A stretch of DNA of 64,000 nucleotides from Phycisphaeraceae bacterium. Lineage in GTDB: Bacteria > Planctomycetota > Phycisphaerae > Phycisphaerales > UBA1924. The DNA lies in NCBI GenBank assembly GCA_019636695.1, contig JAHBXD010000002.1:124001-188000 (forward strand), written 5' to 3'. The notes beneath the pieces were generated by a model, which had not been told where the DNA came from, did no database searches, and saw nothing but the letters and a program-made list of their open reading frames with translations. Below, piece after piece: positions 34,739-44,045 of this stretch (the first letter of the stretch is position 1; each line of letters starts with the position of its first letter). A program made the position numbers and the translations under genes.

Positions 34739-35662
34739 TCAACGGTCGTTGTGTCGCGGGAAGTGAAAGAGATATTGATCCGGGCCACTGGTGACATTGA
34801 TCGCACCCGGGACCATCTTGACGTATCGAACGCTTCCATCCAGAAAACCGGACACCGACTTGTTGATTTCATCAAACTCGCCGCGCCATGAACGGCGCTG
34901 AGGATCGTGCGCAACGATGTCGCCTGTCTGGTCGTGAATCCACATAAAATTAGACGGCGAAAACCCCGCAGCGAGATCCATGCGCTTTGCGCCTTCCCGG
35001 ATCATGCGATCGGCATACTGCCAACCTGTCTCGCCCCGCCGGTCTCCGAATCGGAAGCCTGTGACAACCTGTAACCCGTACCACCATTTCATATTCATGT
35101 GGTAACTGGTTCCGACATCTTCATAACTGCCGTATTCGAGGTCGAAATACGGTCGCGGATACGGGGTGAGGCGCTGATAGGTCACGCGATCGCCGGGTGA
35201 CCGATATACCGGCATGACGTTGTCCGTCCGTTCTGCCTCCTGCGCATGAACTACCTGGTGCGGCCCGGGATCTCGAAACGTCGCGAAAATCTCGGGATAC
35301 AAAATCTGATTGAGCGGTCGTCGAGCAGCAGGGTGGTCCCACGTGCGCTGGTTCATCATCCACCAGCTGTCTGCGCCTTTGCCGCCGTAATTCCATGTGC
35401 ACCAAGCCGGCCTCGACTCGTTCGTCGGCGCCTGCGGACCGGAACTCGCCTGCATGGGAAAGAGGTCCTTATATTCCGAGCGGTAAATATGGGTTCCCTT
35501 CACGATCTCGCGAACATTGTTCATCGAAATCGTCATGCGTGCGGCGTTCCGAGCCGTGCGAAGCGCTGGCAGCAGCAACGCCAGCAAAAGCGCTACGAGC
35601 GCGATCACCACCAGCAGTTCGATCAACGTGAAAGCGCGATACGAGCCGATGCGTCTGGTCAT
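34739..35662 (-). CDS. Pseudopilin-like protein (AFTLIELLVVIA type)
   Basis: The product has 307 residues from the ATG at 35662; the open frame's first Met is 16 residues earlier and lies outside the signal. The N-terminus RAFTLIELLVVIALVALL is a textbook prepilin cleavage and helix segment. The body has Tyr/Trp-rich stretches (YPRPYFDLEYGSYED, MKWWYGLQVV) and a late FLDGSVRYVKMV, the Asp-Gly-containing end found in planctomycetal pseudopilin-like proteins (often called DUF1559 or H-X9-DG). It is the last gene before the AT-rich, IS-split locus. It is divergent from the GH15 gene across a 336-bp gap. Confidence 0.88.
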   Translation of the reverse strand: MTRRIGSYRAFTLIELLVVIALVALLLALLLPALRTARNAARMTISMNNVREIVKGTHIYRSEYKDLFPMQASSGPQAPTNESRPAWCTWNYGGKGADSWWMMNQRTWDHPAARRPLNQILYPEIFATFRDPGPHQVVHAQEAERTDNVMPVYRSPGDRVTYQRLTPYPRPYFDLEYGSYEDVGTSYHMNMKWWYGLQVVTGFRFGDRRGETGWQYADRMIREGAKRMDLAAGFSPSNFMWIHDQTGDIVAHDPQRRSWRGEFDEINKSVSGFLDGSVRYVKMVPGAINVTSGPDQYLFHFPRHNDR

Positions 35663-35998
35663 GCACCACCCCAAGCCGAGTGCCGCAACGTGGATGCCCC
35701 TCGGGGTCACCCCCCCGAGCCGGCTCCCGATTTGGGACGCCGCCGAGAACTCTCGACGTGCGCCCCCCTCTGCCCCCGATCAGGGGCAGAATACCCGATC
35801 TCCACCGAGACGCCAAGCGTGATCGTGGTTTCACGCCCGGCCAGCGCACCAAGGGAATGATCTTCCGCCCACAACGCTCGGCCCGCATGGCCGAACGCCC
35901 GATACTCTGAGACCACGAACCCGGCGGGAAGCCGGGGTTTTCCCCGGCGCCGCCCGACGGGCTGTCGTGCGGCCTCCCCCCTCTGTACGGACTGCTTC
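35663..35998. other. Gene-free divergent region upstream of the GH15 gene
   Basis: No coding sequence with support. It holds two hairpins: CTGCCCC/GGGGCAG (35770-35789) and GCCGGGG-TTTT-CCCCGGC (35931-35948). The second lies 50 bp before the GH15 start and could affect translation or act as a terminator. No promoter pair is convincing. Confidence 0.55.
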
Positions 35999-37996
35999 AT
36001 GCCCAGAGACATACCAGTCGGCAACGGCGAACTGCTCATCACCTTCGATCGACTCTATCGGATTCGGGATGTCTATTACCCGCGCGTCGGTCGGTATAAC
36101 CACACCGCAGGGCACGTGCAGCGCTTCGGTGTCTGGGCTGACGGCCGCTTCGCCTGGATCGAGGAAGACAGTTGGAAGCGCGAACTGCGGTATAAAGCCG
36201 ACACGCTCGTGACCGATGTTCGGCTGGTCAACGAGACCCTGGGGCTGGAGATTATCTGCCACGATGTGGTCGATTCGCATTGCCCCGTCTATTTCCGCAA
36301 GTTCGTCGTGCACGATCTTTCCAGGCGTGCGCGTGACGTTCGCCTCTTTATGCATGTCGATTTCTCCATCGCCGAGACCGCCGTCGGCGACACGGCCAAC
36401 TATGACCCGGTGACCAGCGGGGTGGTGCTGTACAAGCAGGACAATTACTTCCTCCTCAACGCCAGCGACGCCCACAAGCGGGGCATTGATCATTGGGCCA
36501 TCGGCACCAAGCGCGTCGGCGGGGCCGAGGGCACCTGGCGCGATGCCGAAGACGGCCAGCTCGGTCGCAATGCCATCAGCCAGGGATCGGTGGATGCCAC
36601 GGTGGGGTTCAACCTCCAAGTGCCCCCGGACGGCCAGGCAACCGTGCACTTCTGGATCGCGTGCGGCCAGTCGTTCCGAGACATCAAGGAACTCAACCAT
36701 CGCATCCTTGAAACCGGCCCCGATCGCATGATGAGCCGGACCGAAGCGTATTGGCGACTCTGGTGCCGCAAAGAGCCTTTTGACACTTCGCCCCTGCCCG
36801 AGCCGATCCGCGATCTCTTTTATCGCTCGCAACTGGTCATGCGGACACAGATCGACAACGGCGGCGCGATCGTCGCGGCCAACGACAGCGACGTGACGCA
36901 GTTCGGCGGCGACCACTATTCCTACTGCTGGATGCGTGACGGGGCGCTGGTCGCTTATGCCCTGATCCTGACCGGGCAAAGCGAACTCAGCCGGTCATTC
37001 TTCCGGTTCTGCGCGCGGTGCATCGAACCCGAGGGATACTTCCTGCACAAATATTCGCCTACGGGCAACCTGGCCAGCAGTTGGCACCCCTGGATGCTCG
37101 ACGGGCAGCGGGTGCTCCCGATCCAGCAGGATGAAACCAGCCTCGTCCTCTGGGCCTTGCGCAAGCACTTTGAAGCCTTCCGCGATGTCGAGTTCATCAA
37201 GCCGCTGTACGAACCGCTGATCGCCCGTTCGGCAGAATGGATGCTCCGGTATCGCGATCATCACGGGTTGCCCAAGCCGAGTTGGGATCTCTGGGAAGAA
37301 CGCAGAGGCATTCATACCTTCACCGTCGCCGCCACCATCGGGGCGCTCTTCGCCGCGGCGGCCTTCGCCGGAGACTTCGGCGAGCCGGATCGTGCGGCGG
37401 CCTTCCGTGAGGCGGGCGAACGCATGCGCGGCGCGCTGCGCCGGCATCTGTGGCACCCGGAACTGCGTCGGTTTGCGCGCCTGGCCGTGCCGCTGGATGA
37501 CGGCACCTATCGCCTCGACATGACGCGAGACAGCGCCAACTTCGCCATTTTCGCCTTCGGTGCGCTGGAAGCCGATGATCCGCGTGTCGCTTCCGAGATG
37601 GAAAGCCTCCGCGAACGCCTGTGGGTCAAGACGCCCGTGGGCGGCTGCGCGCGATACGAGCGCGACTATTATCAGCAGATCGAGCGCAACGACATCCAGA
37701 ATGTGCCCGGCAACCCGTGGGTCATCTGTACGCTCTGGCAGGCGCAATATCTGGTCGCCCGCGCGCGAACCCTCGACGAACTCAAGCAGGCCCTGCCCCT
37801 GATCGAGTGGGCCGTTCGCCGGGCCGAGCCGAGCGGTGTGCTCGCCGAACAGTTCAACCCGCACAACGGGCAGCCGATCAGCGTCAGCCCACTGACGTGG
37901 AGTCATTCCACCTTCGTCGCCGTCTGCATGGAGTATCTGCGGAAGTTCAGCCAGCTCGGCGCCCGTCGCGAGCAGGTGCCCGCCCCGGGCATCTGA
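35999..37996 (+). CDS. Glycoside hydrolase family 15 protein (glucoamylase-like)
   Basis: The product has 665 residues and no signal peptide, so it is probably cytoplasmic and acts on alpha-glucans, trehalose or related oligosaccharides. Residues 1-260 are the beta-sandwich N-domain (NGELLITFDRLYRIRDVYYP). From ~285 the (alpha/alpha)6 catalytic barrel begins with DHYSYCWMRDGALVAYAL. The catalytic acid is the Glu of WDLWEER near residue 432. The catalytic base is the Glu of VLAEQFNPHNG near residue 617, followed by PLTWSHS. These are the expected GH15 residues. Trehalase- and glucoamylase-type members cannot be separated here. It converges with mreB. Confidence 0.93.
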   Translation: MPRDIPVGNGELLITFDRLYRIRDVYYPRVGRYNHTAGHVQRFGVWADGRFAWIEEDSWKRELRYKADTLVTDVRLVNETLGLEIICHDVVDSHCPVYFRKFVVHDLSRRARDVRLFMHVDFSIAETAVGDTANYDPVTSGVVLYKQDNYFLLNASDAHKRGIDHWAIGTKRVGGAEGTWRDAEDGQLGRNAISQGSVDATVGFNLQVPPDGQATVHFWIACGQSFRDIKELNHRILETGPDRMMSRTEAYWRLWCRKEPFDTSPLPEPIRDLFYRSQLVMRTQIDNGGAIVAANDSDVTQFGGDHYSYCWMRDGALVAYALILTGQSELSRSFFRFCARCIEPEGYFLHKYSPTGNLASSWHPWMLDGQRVLPIQQDETSLVLWALRKHFEAFRDVEFIKPLYEPLIARSAEWMLRYRDHHGLPKPSWDLWEERRGIHTFTVAATIGALFAAAAFAGDFGEPDRAAAFREAGERMRGALRRHLWHPELRRFARLAVPLDDGTYRLDMTRDSANFAIFAFGALEADDPRVASEMESLRERLWVKTPVGGCARYERDYYQQIERNDIQNVPGNPWVICTLWQAQYLVARARTLDELKQALPLIEWAVRRAEPSGVLAEQFNPHNGQPISVSPLTWSHSTFVAVCMEYLRKFSQLGARREQVPAPGI

Positions 37997-38049
37997 CGCC
38001 GGCCCTTCGTATTCGCAGTTTCGGCACGGAGTGTCAACGCCTTGGCGGC

Positions 38050-39099
38050 TCAGACATGCATGTCGCTGTCAAGCGTCAGCTTCCATTCCTCGATGTGTTC
38101 GAGGTAGATCGCCGTGCCGCGCGCCACGCACGTCAACGGATCATCCGCCAGCCGTGTCGGCAGGCCGGTGGCCTTCTCGATCACGTTCGTCAGCCCCTTA
38201 AGCAGCGACCCGCCCCCGGCCATCGTGATCCCGTTCTCGACAAGATCCGCGGCCAGTTCCGGCGCTGCACGCTCGAGCGTTCGCGTAATCGCATCCACGA
38301 TGGCATTCACCGGCTCCTGAAGCGCTTCGCGAATCTCGCCGCTGGAAATCAGCGTCCGCCGAGGCAGCCCGCTGATCATGTCACGCCCGCGGACCTCCAT
38401 CTCGACCTCATCACCCAGATTGAAGGCCGAACCGGCCTCGATCTTGATGCGCTCGGCGGTCTGCTCGCCGATCATCAGGTTGTACGTCCGTTTCAGGTGG
38501 TTCATGATCGCTTCGTCCATGTCGTCGCCCGCGACACGAACGCTCTCACACTCGGCGATATCGCCCAGCGAGAGAATGGCCACCTCGGTCGTCCCGCCCC
38601 CGATGTCCACGATCATGCTCGCCGTCGGGTCAGCAAAGGGCAACCCGGCCCCGATTGCCGCAGCGATCGGCTCTTCAACCAGGTAGGTCCGCCGCGCGCC
38701 CGCACGCTCGGCCGAGTCGAATACCGCGCGCTTTTCTACGGCCGTGATTCCGCTGGGCACGCTGATAACCACCCGCGGACCGACGATCTTGCCCCGACCG
38801 TTGACCTTGCGAATGAAATAGCCGAGCATTTTCTCGGTAATCTCAAAATCGCTGATGACGCCGTCTTTCAGAGGGCGAATCGCCGAAATCGAACCCGGCG
38901 TGCGGCCGAGCATCTCCTTGGCCATCCACCCCACCGCCTGCCCGCCCTTGAGCACCTGGTTGGTGCCCTTGCGCACCGCGACCACGCTCGGCTCGTTCAA
39001 CACGATGCCCTGCCCACGGACAGCGACCAGGGTGTTGCACGTCCCCAGGTCGATACCCATGTCCACGCTGAACAGGCCCATGAAACGGTCAAGCAGCAC
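38050..39099 (-). CDS. mreB: Rod shape-determining protein MreB
   Basis: Actin-like filament protein that organises cell-wall synthesis and cell shape. The 349-residue protein shows DMGIDLGTCNTLV (phosphate 1), GGGTTEVAILS after IVDI (phosphate 2), VISVPSGITAVEKRAV, EEPIAAAIGAGLP, and the late adenosine contact TMAGGGSLLKGL. The GTG at 39099 is chosen because it gives the standard MreB N-terminus (about ten residues before the GLFS start) and has GGAGAGG upstream; the ATG at 39081 is an alternative. No mreC or mreD is adjacent: the upstream same-strand neighbour is a coiled-coil protein, followed by a strong terminator. Confidence 0.96.
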   Translation of the reverse strand: MLLDRFMGLFSVDMGIDLGTCNTLVAVRGQGIVLNEPSVVAVRKGTNQVLKGGQAVGWMAKEMLGRTPGSISAIRPLKDGVISDFEITEKMLGYFIRKVNGRGKIVGPRVVISVPSGITAVEKRAVFDSAERAGARRTYLVEEPIAAAIGAGLPFADPTASMIVDIGGGTTEVAILSLGDIAECESVRVAGDDMDEAIMNHLKRTYNLMIGEQTAERIKIEAGSAFNLGDEVEMEVRGRDMISGLPRRTLISSGEIREALQEPVNAIVDAITRTLERAAPELAADLVENGITMAGGGSLLKGLTNVIEKATGLPTRLADDPLTCVARGTAIYLEHIEEWKLTLDSDMHV

Positions 39100-39220
39100 G
39101 AGGCGGACCTCTCCGGTAATGCGGTCCGAGAACTGACGAGAACGCGACCAAGCGTATCGTCCGCCAGACCTTTACGCCAGTCTGCTTTTCACTTCCGTCC
39201 CATAATGCCATCGGCCAGGC

Positions 39221-39256
39221 AAAGACCGCCGGAACGCCAGCAAGGCGCTCCGGCGG
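39221..39256 (-). terminator. Rho-independent terminator after the coiled-coil gene
   Basis: On the minus strand a 13-bp stem (39256-39244 with 39238-39226, one G-T pair) encloses a 5-nt loop and is followed by TCTTT. It separates the coiled-coil gene (39326-40255) from mreB, so mreB should have its own promoter. Confidence 0.78.
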
Positions 39257-39325
39257 CGGTGAGGGATGCGTCGAGGAAAGCACCCAGGGGGCGCTCCCCC
39301 GCCGCATGTGGGGGTGAAAATCGCG

Positions 39326-40255
39326 TCAGTTCGGGCGCGAAGCCAGCCGTCTGGCGGGCCGCAGTTCCTGATCAGACGACGAGTCGATAATCACGGGGCT
39401 ATCCAGTTCGATCAGAGGGGCATAGCCGTTGGTTTCGCGTGCGGCGTCGAGCCGTGCCCGATCTTCGTACGACCGCGTCGCCAGCGACCCGGCAAGCCGG
39501 TCAAGCCTTGATTCCTGTCCTGAACGGATCGACGCCAACCGCCCGCGCAGCCGATCGAGGCTCACGCCCTCGTAGCGGCTGTGTTCGGCGATGCGGGCTT
39601 CGCGCTTCTCCATGATGGCAATCAGACGTTCGTTCCGGCTGATCGCATCAACCTGGCGATCAAGCTGCCAGAGCTGCGCCTGAAACTCTGCGTGCTCGGT
39701 GTCGAGTTGCACGAGCACATCGCTCAGCCGCTGCTCCTGCTGGCGGAGATACCCGAGGTCCTTCTCAATTTCACCGGCGCGGTTCTGATAGGCATCCCGC
39801 ACCTGCGTGATCGATCCGGCCCGCGCATAAGCCTGTTTCGGTGTAAGCACCTGATCCTCGAACTTCACTCGAACCACCGTCGCCTGGCCTGTCTGGCGAT
39901 GCTCATCGGCACGGGCAAGCAGCGTCTGCAACTCCGTCAGATCCGTCTCGGCCAGGGCGACCACGCGCCGGCTGACCTGCGCCTCCCGCTCGAGCTGGGC
40001 AATCTGGCCCTGCACCTCGTCGAGATCTCGCCGCACTTCGGCCAGGCGCTTGGGATACTGGGCCTCCAGATCCTTCAACTGCGCTCGCAGCGCCGCCGGA
40101 TCATCAATCGCCGCATCGATTCTGGCGTGGATGTCCGAGCGTGCCTGCTGCACCAGGGCGCGCACGCGATGCGGTCCGGCGAACACCACTACCGTTCCGC
40201 CCACCACCGCCGTGATCAACCCGACTCGAATCAGTGTCTTGGCTATTCCACACAT
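39326..40255 (-). CDS. Coiled-coil protein with one N-terminal membrane segment
   Basis: The product has 309 residues from the ATG at 40255, preceded by AGGAGG; the longer frame is rejected. Residues ~8-32 are hydrophobic (LIRVGLITAVVGGTVVVFAG), serving as signal or anchor. Residues ~45-240 are predicted coiled coil (LRAQLKDLEAQYPKRLAEV, VQGQIAQLEREAQ, LRQQEQRLSDVLVQL). The C-terminal 60 residues are basic and unstructured. No enzymatic motif. A structural or spacing role at the envelope is plausible, perhaps linked to shape because mreB follows, but a terminator lies between them. It diverges from the sigma-factor gene at 40504. Confidence 0.75.
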   Translation of the reverse strand: MCGIAKTLIRVGLITAVVGGTVVVFAGPHRVRALVQQARSDIHARIDAAIDDPAALRAQLKDLEAQYPKRLAEVRRDLDEVQGQIAQLEREAQVSRRVVALAETDLTELQTLLARADEHRQTGQATVVRVKFEDQVLTPKQAYARAGSITQVRDAYQNRAGEIEKDLGYLRQQEQRLSDVLVQLDTEHAEFQAQLWQLDRQVDAISRNERLIAIMEKREARIAEHSRYEGVSLDRLRGRLASIRSGQESRLDRLAGSLATRSYEDRARLDAARETNGYAPLIELDSPVIIDSSSDQELRPARRLASRPN

Positions 40256-40503
40256 GCACACGACCTCCTGCAGGCGATCGACCATCGGCCGAGGCCCGCG
40301 TCACAGGGTGATTGTCATCTCCGCGATTGGAAGGGTGTTGGGAGTCGCACTTGCCCGATTTCACACGATCCTCACCCCCGGGCCGGCCGCCCTTCTACCA
40401 TTCTGTCTGGAGTGAAACCCCCGCACGCGAACACCGATCAATGCGGCGGAACGCCCGGGTCGCCGGCGTACGAAGGGCGAACCTTGCGGGGAAAGGGTGC
40501 GGG

Positions 40504-41271
40504 ATGCTCAACACGCTGACGACGAGCTTCATCGCCAGACTTCGAGCCAGAGACGAATCCGCCTGGTTTGAGCTTTGGGAAACTTTCGGCCCCGTGCTGC
40601 GAGCCCAACTGACCAAGTGGGGCCGCGGGCGAATCGGCCCGGAAACCGTTCGCGATCTCAGCCAGGAAACCCTGGCCGCGCTCAGCGATTCTCTCCACAG
40701 GTTTGACCCCGGGCGCGGCGCGCGCTTCAGCACATGGCTCCTGGCCATTGCCAAGCATGTCCTCGGTGACGAAATGGACCGCCGCATGGCCCTCAAACGC
40801 GGCGCCGGCAAAAGCAAGGGTGAGTTTGATGAAGGCTGGATGCTCGCCTCCCGCGATATCCCCGTTGATCAGGAATACGAATCCGCCGTCTTCCGCGCCA
40901 AATGCGAGGCCGCGATCCGCCTGGTCGAAAAAGAATCCGACTTCACCGATTTTTCGATCTACCGCATGCGCGTCTTCGACGGCCTCAGCGGCAAGGATGT
41001 CGCCGCTTCACTGGGCATCAGCGAACCGACCGTCAGCCGTCGCCTGGCCAAGGTGCGCGATGCCCTGCGCCGACGCCTCGCCGAAGTCATTTCCACATAC
41101 AGTTTCACCGAAGAGGAAATCAGCGAAGCGCAGCGGAACGGCTTGAGCGTATTTCCCAATGCCTCTTCCGATCGCGCTGATGACGTTGAATTCGATGATT
41201 GCCTCGCGGAGGTATATCACAAGCACATGGATTTGAGGGCGCGGGACAAGGCCTCGGTCAGCGGGGCCTGA
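40504..41271 (+). CDS. ECF-type RNA polymerase sigma factor
   Basis: The product has 255 residues from the ATG at 40504 (the open frame reaches further upstream without sense). Region 2 is visible in VRDLSQETLAALSDSLHRFD and FSTWLLAIAKHVLGDEMDR, the latter the sigma-2 helix that binds core polymerase and the -10 element. Region 4 (FSIYRMRVFDGLSGKDVAAS, LGISEPTVSRRLAKVRDAL) is the HTH for the -35 element. The last ~60 residues, with many acidic residues, form an extension not found in minimal ECF factors. The Ser/Thr kinase gene starts 15 bp after the stop, so the two are surely co-transcribed; phosphorylation of the factor is an obvious but untested idea. Confidence 0.88.
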   Translation: MLNTLTTSFIARLRARDESAWFELWETFGPVLRAQLTKWGRGRIGPETVRDLSQETLAALSDSLHRFDPGRGARFSTWLLAIAKHVLGDEMDRRMALKRGAGKSKGEFDEGWMLASRDIPVDQEYESAVFRAKCEAAIRLVEKESDFTDFSIYRMRVFDGLSGKDVAASLGISEPTVSRRLAKVRDALRRRLAEVISTYSFTEEEISEAQRNGLSVFPNASSDRADDVEFDDCLAEVYHKHMDLRARDKASVSGA

Positions 41272-41286
41272 CCGAGGGCCGTATCG

Positions 41287-43788
41287 ATGGACCCCATCAA
41301 AGGATTGCTTGCTGCCGCGGGCATTCTGCTCGTCCTGGCGATACTCAGTCTGCTCTTCATGGCGGTTCTGGTGCCCATGTTCAGAATCATCGGCATCATC
41401 CTGTCGCGGATCACCGGGTTTATCGCCGGGGTCGTGTTGGATTCGCTCCGCCTCGTCGGCGCCATCCTCACCGCCGTTGTGCTTGTGCCCCTGACATGCT
41501 TCGCCGTCGCCCTCGGCCGTTGGAGTGCGGCAAGCCACTACGGCCGGGCCATCCAGAGTGAACTCAAAGCCGCGGCGGGCGCTTTCTACCGATGCACCAT
41601 CGGCCACCTGCTCAAGGCCCTGAGTCTCTCACCCCTTGTCGAAGGGCTTGAGAAGCGCCTTCCAGAGGTCGTCAAGGCCGCGCCGGGGAAAGACAAACCC
41701 GCAGGGCGCATCGGCCAGTTCGACGGCTACACCATCGTCGGCTCACTCGCCGGTGGAGGCTCGGGCGGCAAGCTTTATGTTGCCGAGCCGGACGAGATCC
41801 GCCGTGCGGGCTTTCTGCGACAAGGCTACGGCGAGGTCGGCCAGGTCGTCATCAAGGCTTTCAGCCTGAAAGACGGTTCGAGCCTTCCGCAGATCGTCCG
41901 CGAGAGTCGTTCGCTCGACGCCGCACGCAAACTCGGCCTCGTACTCGACCATGAACTGACCGACGAACGGTTTTACTACGTCATGAGGTTTGTGCCTGGC
42001 GAGAGCCTTTCGCTCCTCACGCAGAGGCTTCACGCCGAAAGCGGCCCCGATGGCCTGGACGATCAGCACCTTCGTCTTGCCCTCGGGCATGTCGCCGAAC
42101 TGCTCGGCACCCTCGATACCTACCACCGAGGCGGGCTGTGGCACAAAGATGTCAAACCCGACAATATCATCGTCGATCGCGAACGCGCACACCTCGTCGA
42201 TTTCGGGCTGGTCACCCCGTTGCGCAGCGCCATGACCCTGACCACCCACGGCACCGAGTATTTCCGTGATCCGGAGATGGTGCGCATGGCCCTCAAGGGC
42301 GTCAAAGTGCACGAGGTCGATGGTGCACGATTCGATCTCTACGCCGCAGGCGCGGTGCTTTACAGCGTCATCGAAAACAACTTCCCCGCCCACGGCGGCC
42401 TGAGCCAGATCACACGTCGGTGCCCCGACGCCCTGCGCTGGATCGTCCGGCGCTCCATGACCGACTACGACAAACGCTACCCCTCTGCCGCGGCCTTCCT
42501 TGCCGACTTGCGCGTCGTGCTTGATGCTGCTGACCCCTTCGCCGTCAAACCCGTGGCGCTCCCCAGTGTCGCCGGGGGCGCCCTCCCCCAAGAACCGCCC
42601 GCTGATGAATTCGACCTCGCCGCAGTGCGCGCCAGAACCGCCGCCGGCCATGCATCCGCTCCGGATTCAGGCTCTAGCAGCGCTGCAGCCGCGGCACCCG
42701 GCGCTGCGCGCGTGCGATCACGCCCGCGCCTTCGGGTCACCGACTGGTGGAAGGGACGTTACGAAGTTCTTGATATTGAAGAGATCAAGGTCAACGTCCC
42801 CTCCGGATCAAAATCCTGGAAACTCGGCCCTGTAGAAATTGTCCTCGGCGCTGTCCAGGCGGGCCGAAATTCCGGCCGTCGCGCCGGTGACTCTGGCAAG
42901 TCTCGCCCTCGAGACGGAACACGCGACCCCGATGCGCCGCGCCGACCGGCTTCAGAACAACTCGCCTCCGCGCGCGCCCGCGCGCACGAAATGCGCCAGC
43001 GCGCCCGCGCTCGCCGACGCACCCCCGCCCCCTCGTCTTCACCCACGGGTGGGCGGTTCGGCCTCGCAATCGCACTCCTCGCCGCGGCAGGCGTTGTCGG
43101 TGGCATAACCGTGCATCGGCTTTCGAAAAACGCTCGCATTTCGACCTCACTGCCGACCCAGCACACACAGACCGTCACACCCAATACACCCGATCCGGCG
43201 CTCCCGCCGGCGCCCCCTCCCTCTGAAGCACCGCCCTTGCCGACGCCGGATGCACCCGCCGAACGCGCCCCGGGCATTGCCGGCGCCCCGGGAACGCTCC
43301 TCCCCGGGTTGGCAGTTCTTGGTGCTGCCGGTGCGGCCCAGTTTCTTGTCAGCACCAGCGAAGACCGTATCGTGCTCATGATCCCCGATGTCGGCGCAGA
43401 AGCGCTCAGTTCGGCCGACCGCAACCTCATCGGTATGCTCGAAGGCCAACTTGCCGCCCAGGGCTTCGAAGTGGTCGGCAGCCCGTTCGCCCGCTCAATC
43501 ACACACGCCGATGCGCTCACCGACTGGCTCTCCGAAGTACGCTATCTCCGCGGCGTGCGCCCGCTCGAAACCGACACCATCGAAGACGACCTCGGCCAGT
43601 GGCTGGCACGCACCCCCAAGGTCGGCTATGTCCTTTGGCTCGAACGCGACCCCGCCGGACGAATCGTCCCCCACCTCTTTTATTCGCGGCACACGAGCAC
43701 CGAGTTCATCACCATGGTGCAGCAGAACATGCTCGACGGCATCGCCAAGGCCGCCGTCGATTTCGCCATGCAACATGCCGGGCAATAG
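41287..43788 (+). CDS. Membrane Ser/Thr protein kinase with extracytoplasmic C-terminal domain
   Basis: The product has 833 residues. Two hydrophobic segments (~8-35, ~50-75) precede the kinase domain at ~146-410: Gly-rich GSLAGGGSGGKLYVAE, the Lys of VVIKAFSL, catalytic HKDVKPDN (H286, D288) and DFG at 305-307 followed by a TP-rich loop. All catalytic residues are present, though the Gly loop is atypical. A basic Pro-rich linker then leads to a third hydrophobic segment (~589-610) and a ~220-residue C-terminal part with no clear family. This may sense something outside the cytoplasm or bind a partner. It is in an operon with the sigma factor and upstream of the repeat protein. Confidence 0.88.
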   Translation: MDPIKGLLAAAGILLVLAILSLLFMAVLVPMFRIIGIILSRITGFIAGVVLDSLRLVGAILTAVVLVPLTCFAVALGRWSAASHYGRAIQSELKAAAGAFYRCTIGHLLKALSLSPLVEGLEKRLPEVVKAAPGKDKPAGRIGQFDGYTIVGSLAGGGSGGKLYVAEPDEIRRAGFLRQGYGEVGQVVIKAFSLKDGSSLPQIVRESRSLDAARKLGLVLDHELTDERFYYVMRFVPGESLSLLTQRLHAESGPDGLDDQHLRLALGHVAELLGTLDTYHRGGLWHKDVKPDNIIVDRERAHLVDFGLVTPLRSAMTLTTHGTEYFRDPEMVRMALKGVKVHEVDGARFDLYAAGAVLYSVIENNFPAHGGLSQITRRCPDALRWIVRRSMTDYDKRYPSAAAFLADLRVVLDAADPFAVKPVALPSVAGGALPQEPPADEFDLAAVRARTAAGHASAPDSGSSSAAAAAPGAARVRSRPRLRVTDWWKGRYEVLDIEEIKVNVPSGSKSWKLGPVEIVLGAVQAGRNSGRRAGDSGKSRPRDGTRDPDAPRRPASEQLASARARAHEMRQRARARRRTPAPSSSPTGGRFGLAIALLAAAGVVGGITVHRLSKNARISTSLPTQHTQTVTPNTPDPALPPAPPPSEAPPLPTPDAPAERAPGIAGAPGTLLPGLAVLGAAGAAQFLVSTSEDRIVLMIPDVGAEALSSADRNLIGMLEGQLAAQGFEVVGSPFARSITHADALTDWLSEVRYLRGVRPLETDTIEDDLGQWLARTPKVGYVLWLERDPAGRIVPHLFYSRHTSTEFITMVQQNMLDGIAKAAVDFAMQHAGQ

Positions 43789-44013
43789 CACAGCCATTCG
43801 CTGCGCGATTCGCTTCCGCCTCAATATGACGAGATCAAACGATCCTCACGAAGCACCCGCAGGCTGCACCCACCTCCGCAACGCATGGCTGCCTCACGTT
43901 CATCACGCGAACGTATCAACCCCTGATCCCGCTGACCCTCCCGTTCGTATGATCTGATGACCCGGGAGACACCAGTATCACCAAAGCCCCCCCACAAACC
44001 CCCTGCCCTCGCA

Positions 44014-44034
44014 CGCGAAGCGCCGCGCTTCGCG
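44014..44034 (+). other. 9-bp hairpin just upstream of the repeat-protein start
   Basis: CGCGAAGCG (44014-44022) pairs with CGCTTCGCG (44026-44034) around loop CCG, 11 nt before the ATG at 44046. No ribosome site is visible between the stem and the start, so it might limit translation. Confidence 0.5.
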
Positions 44035-44045
44035 TCGCCGCCCGC

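Noticed and set aside
37621..39390. 589-residue plus-strand open frame opposite mreB and overlapping GH15
   Set aside because: It has Arg/His-rich composition, no family similarity, and lies antisense to mreB and inside the end of GH15. It is a GC-rich shadow.
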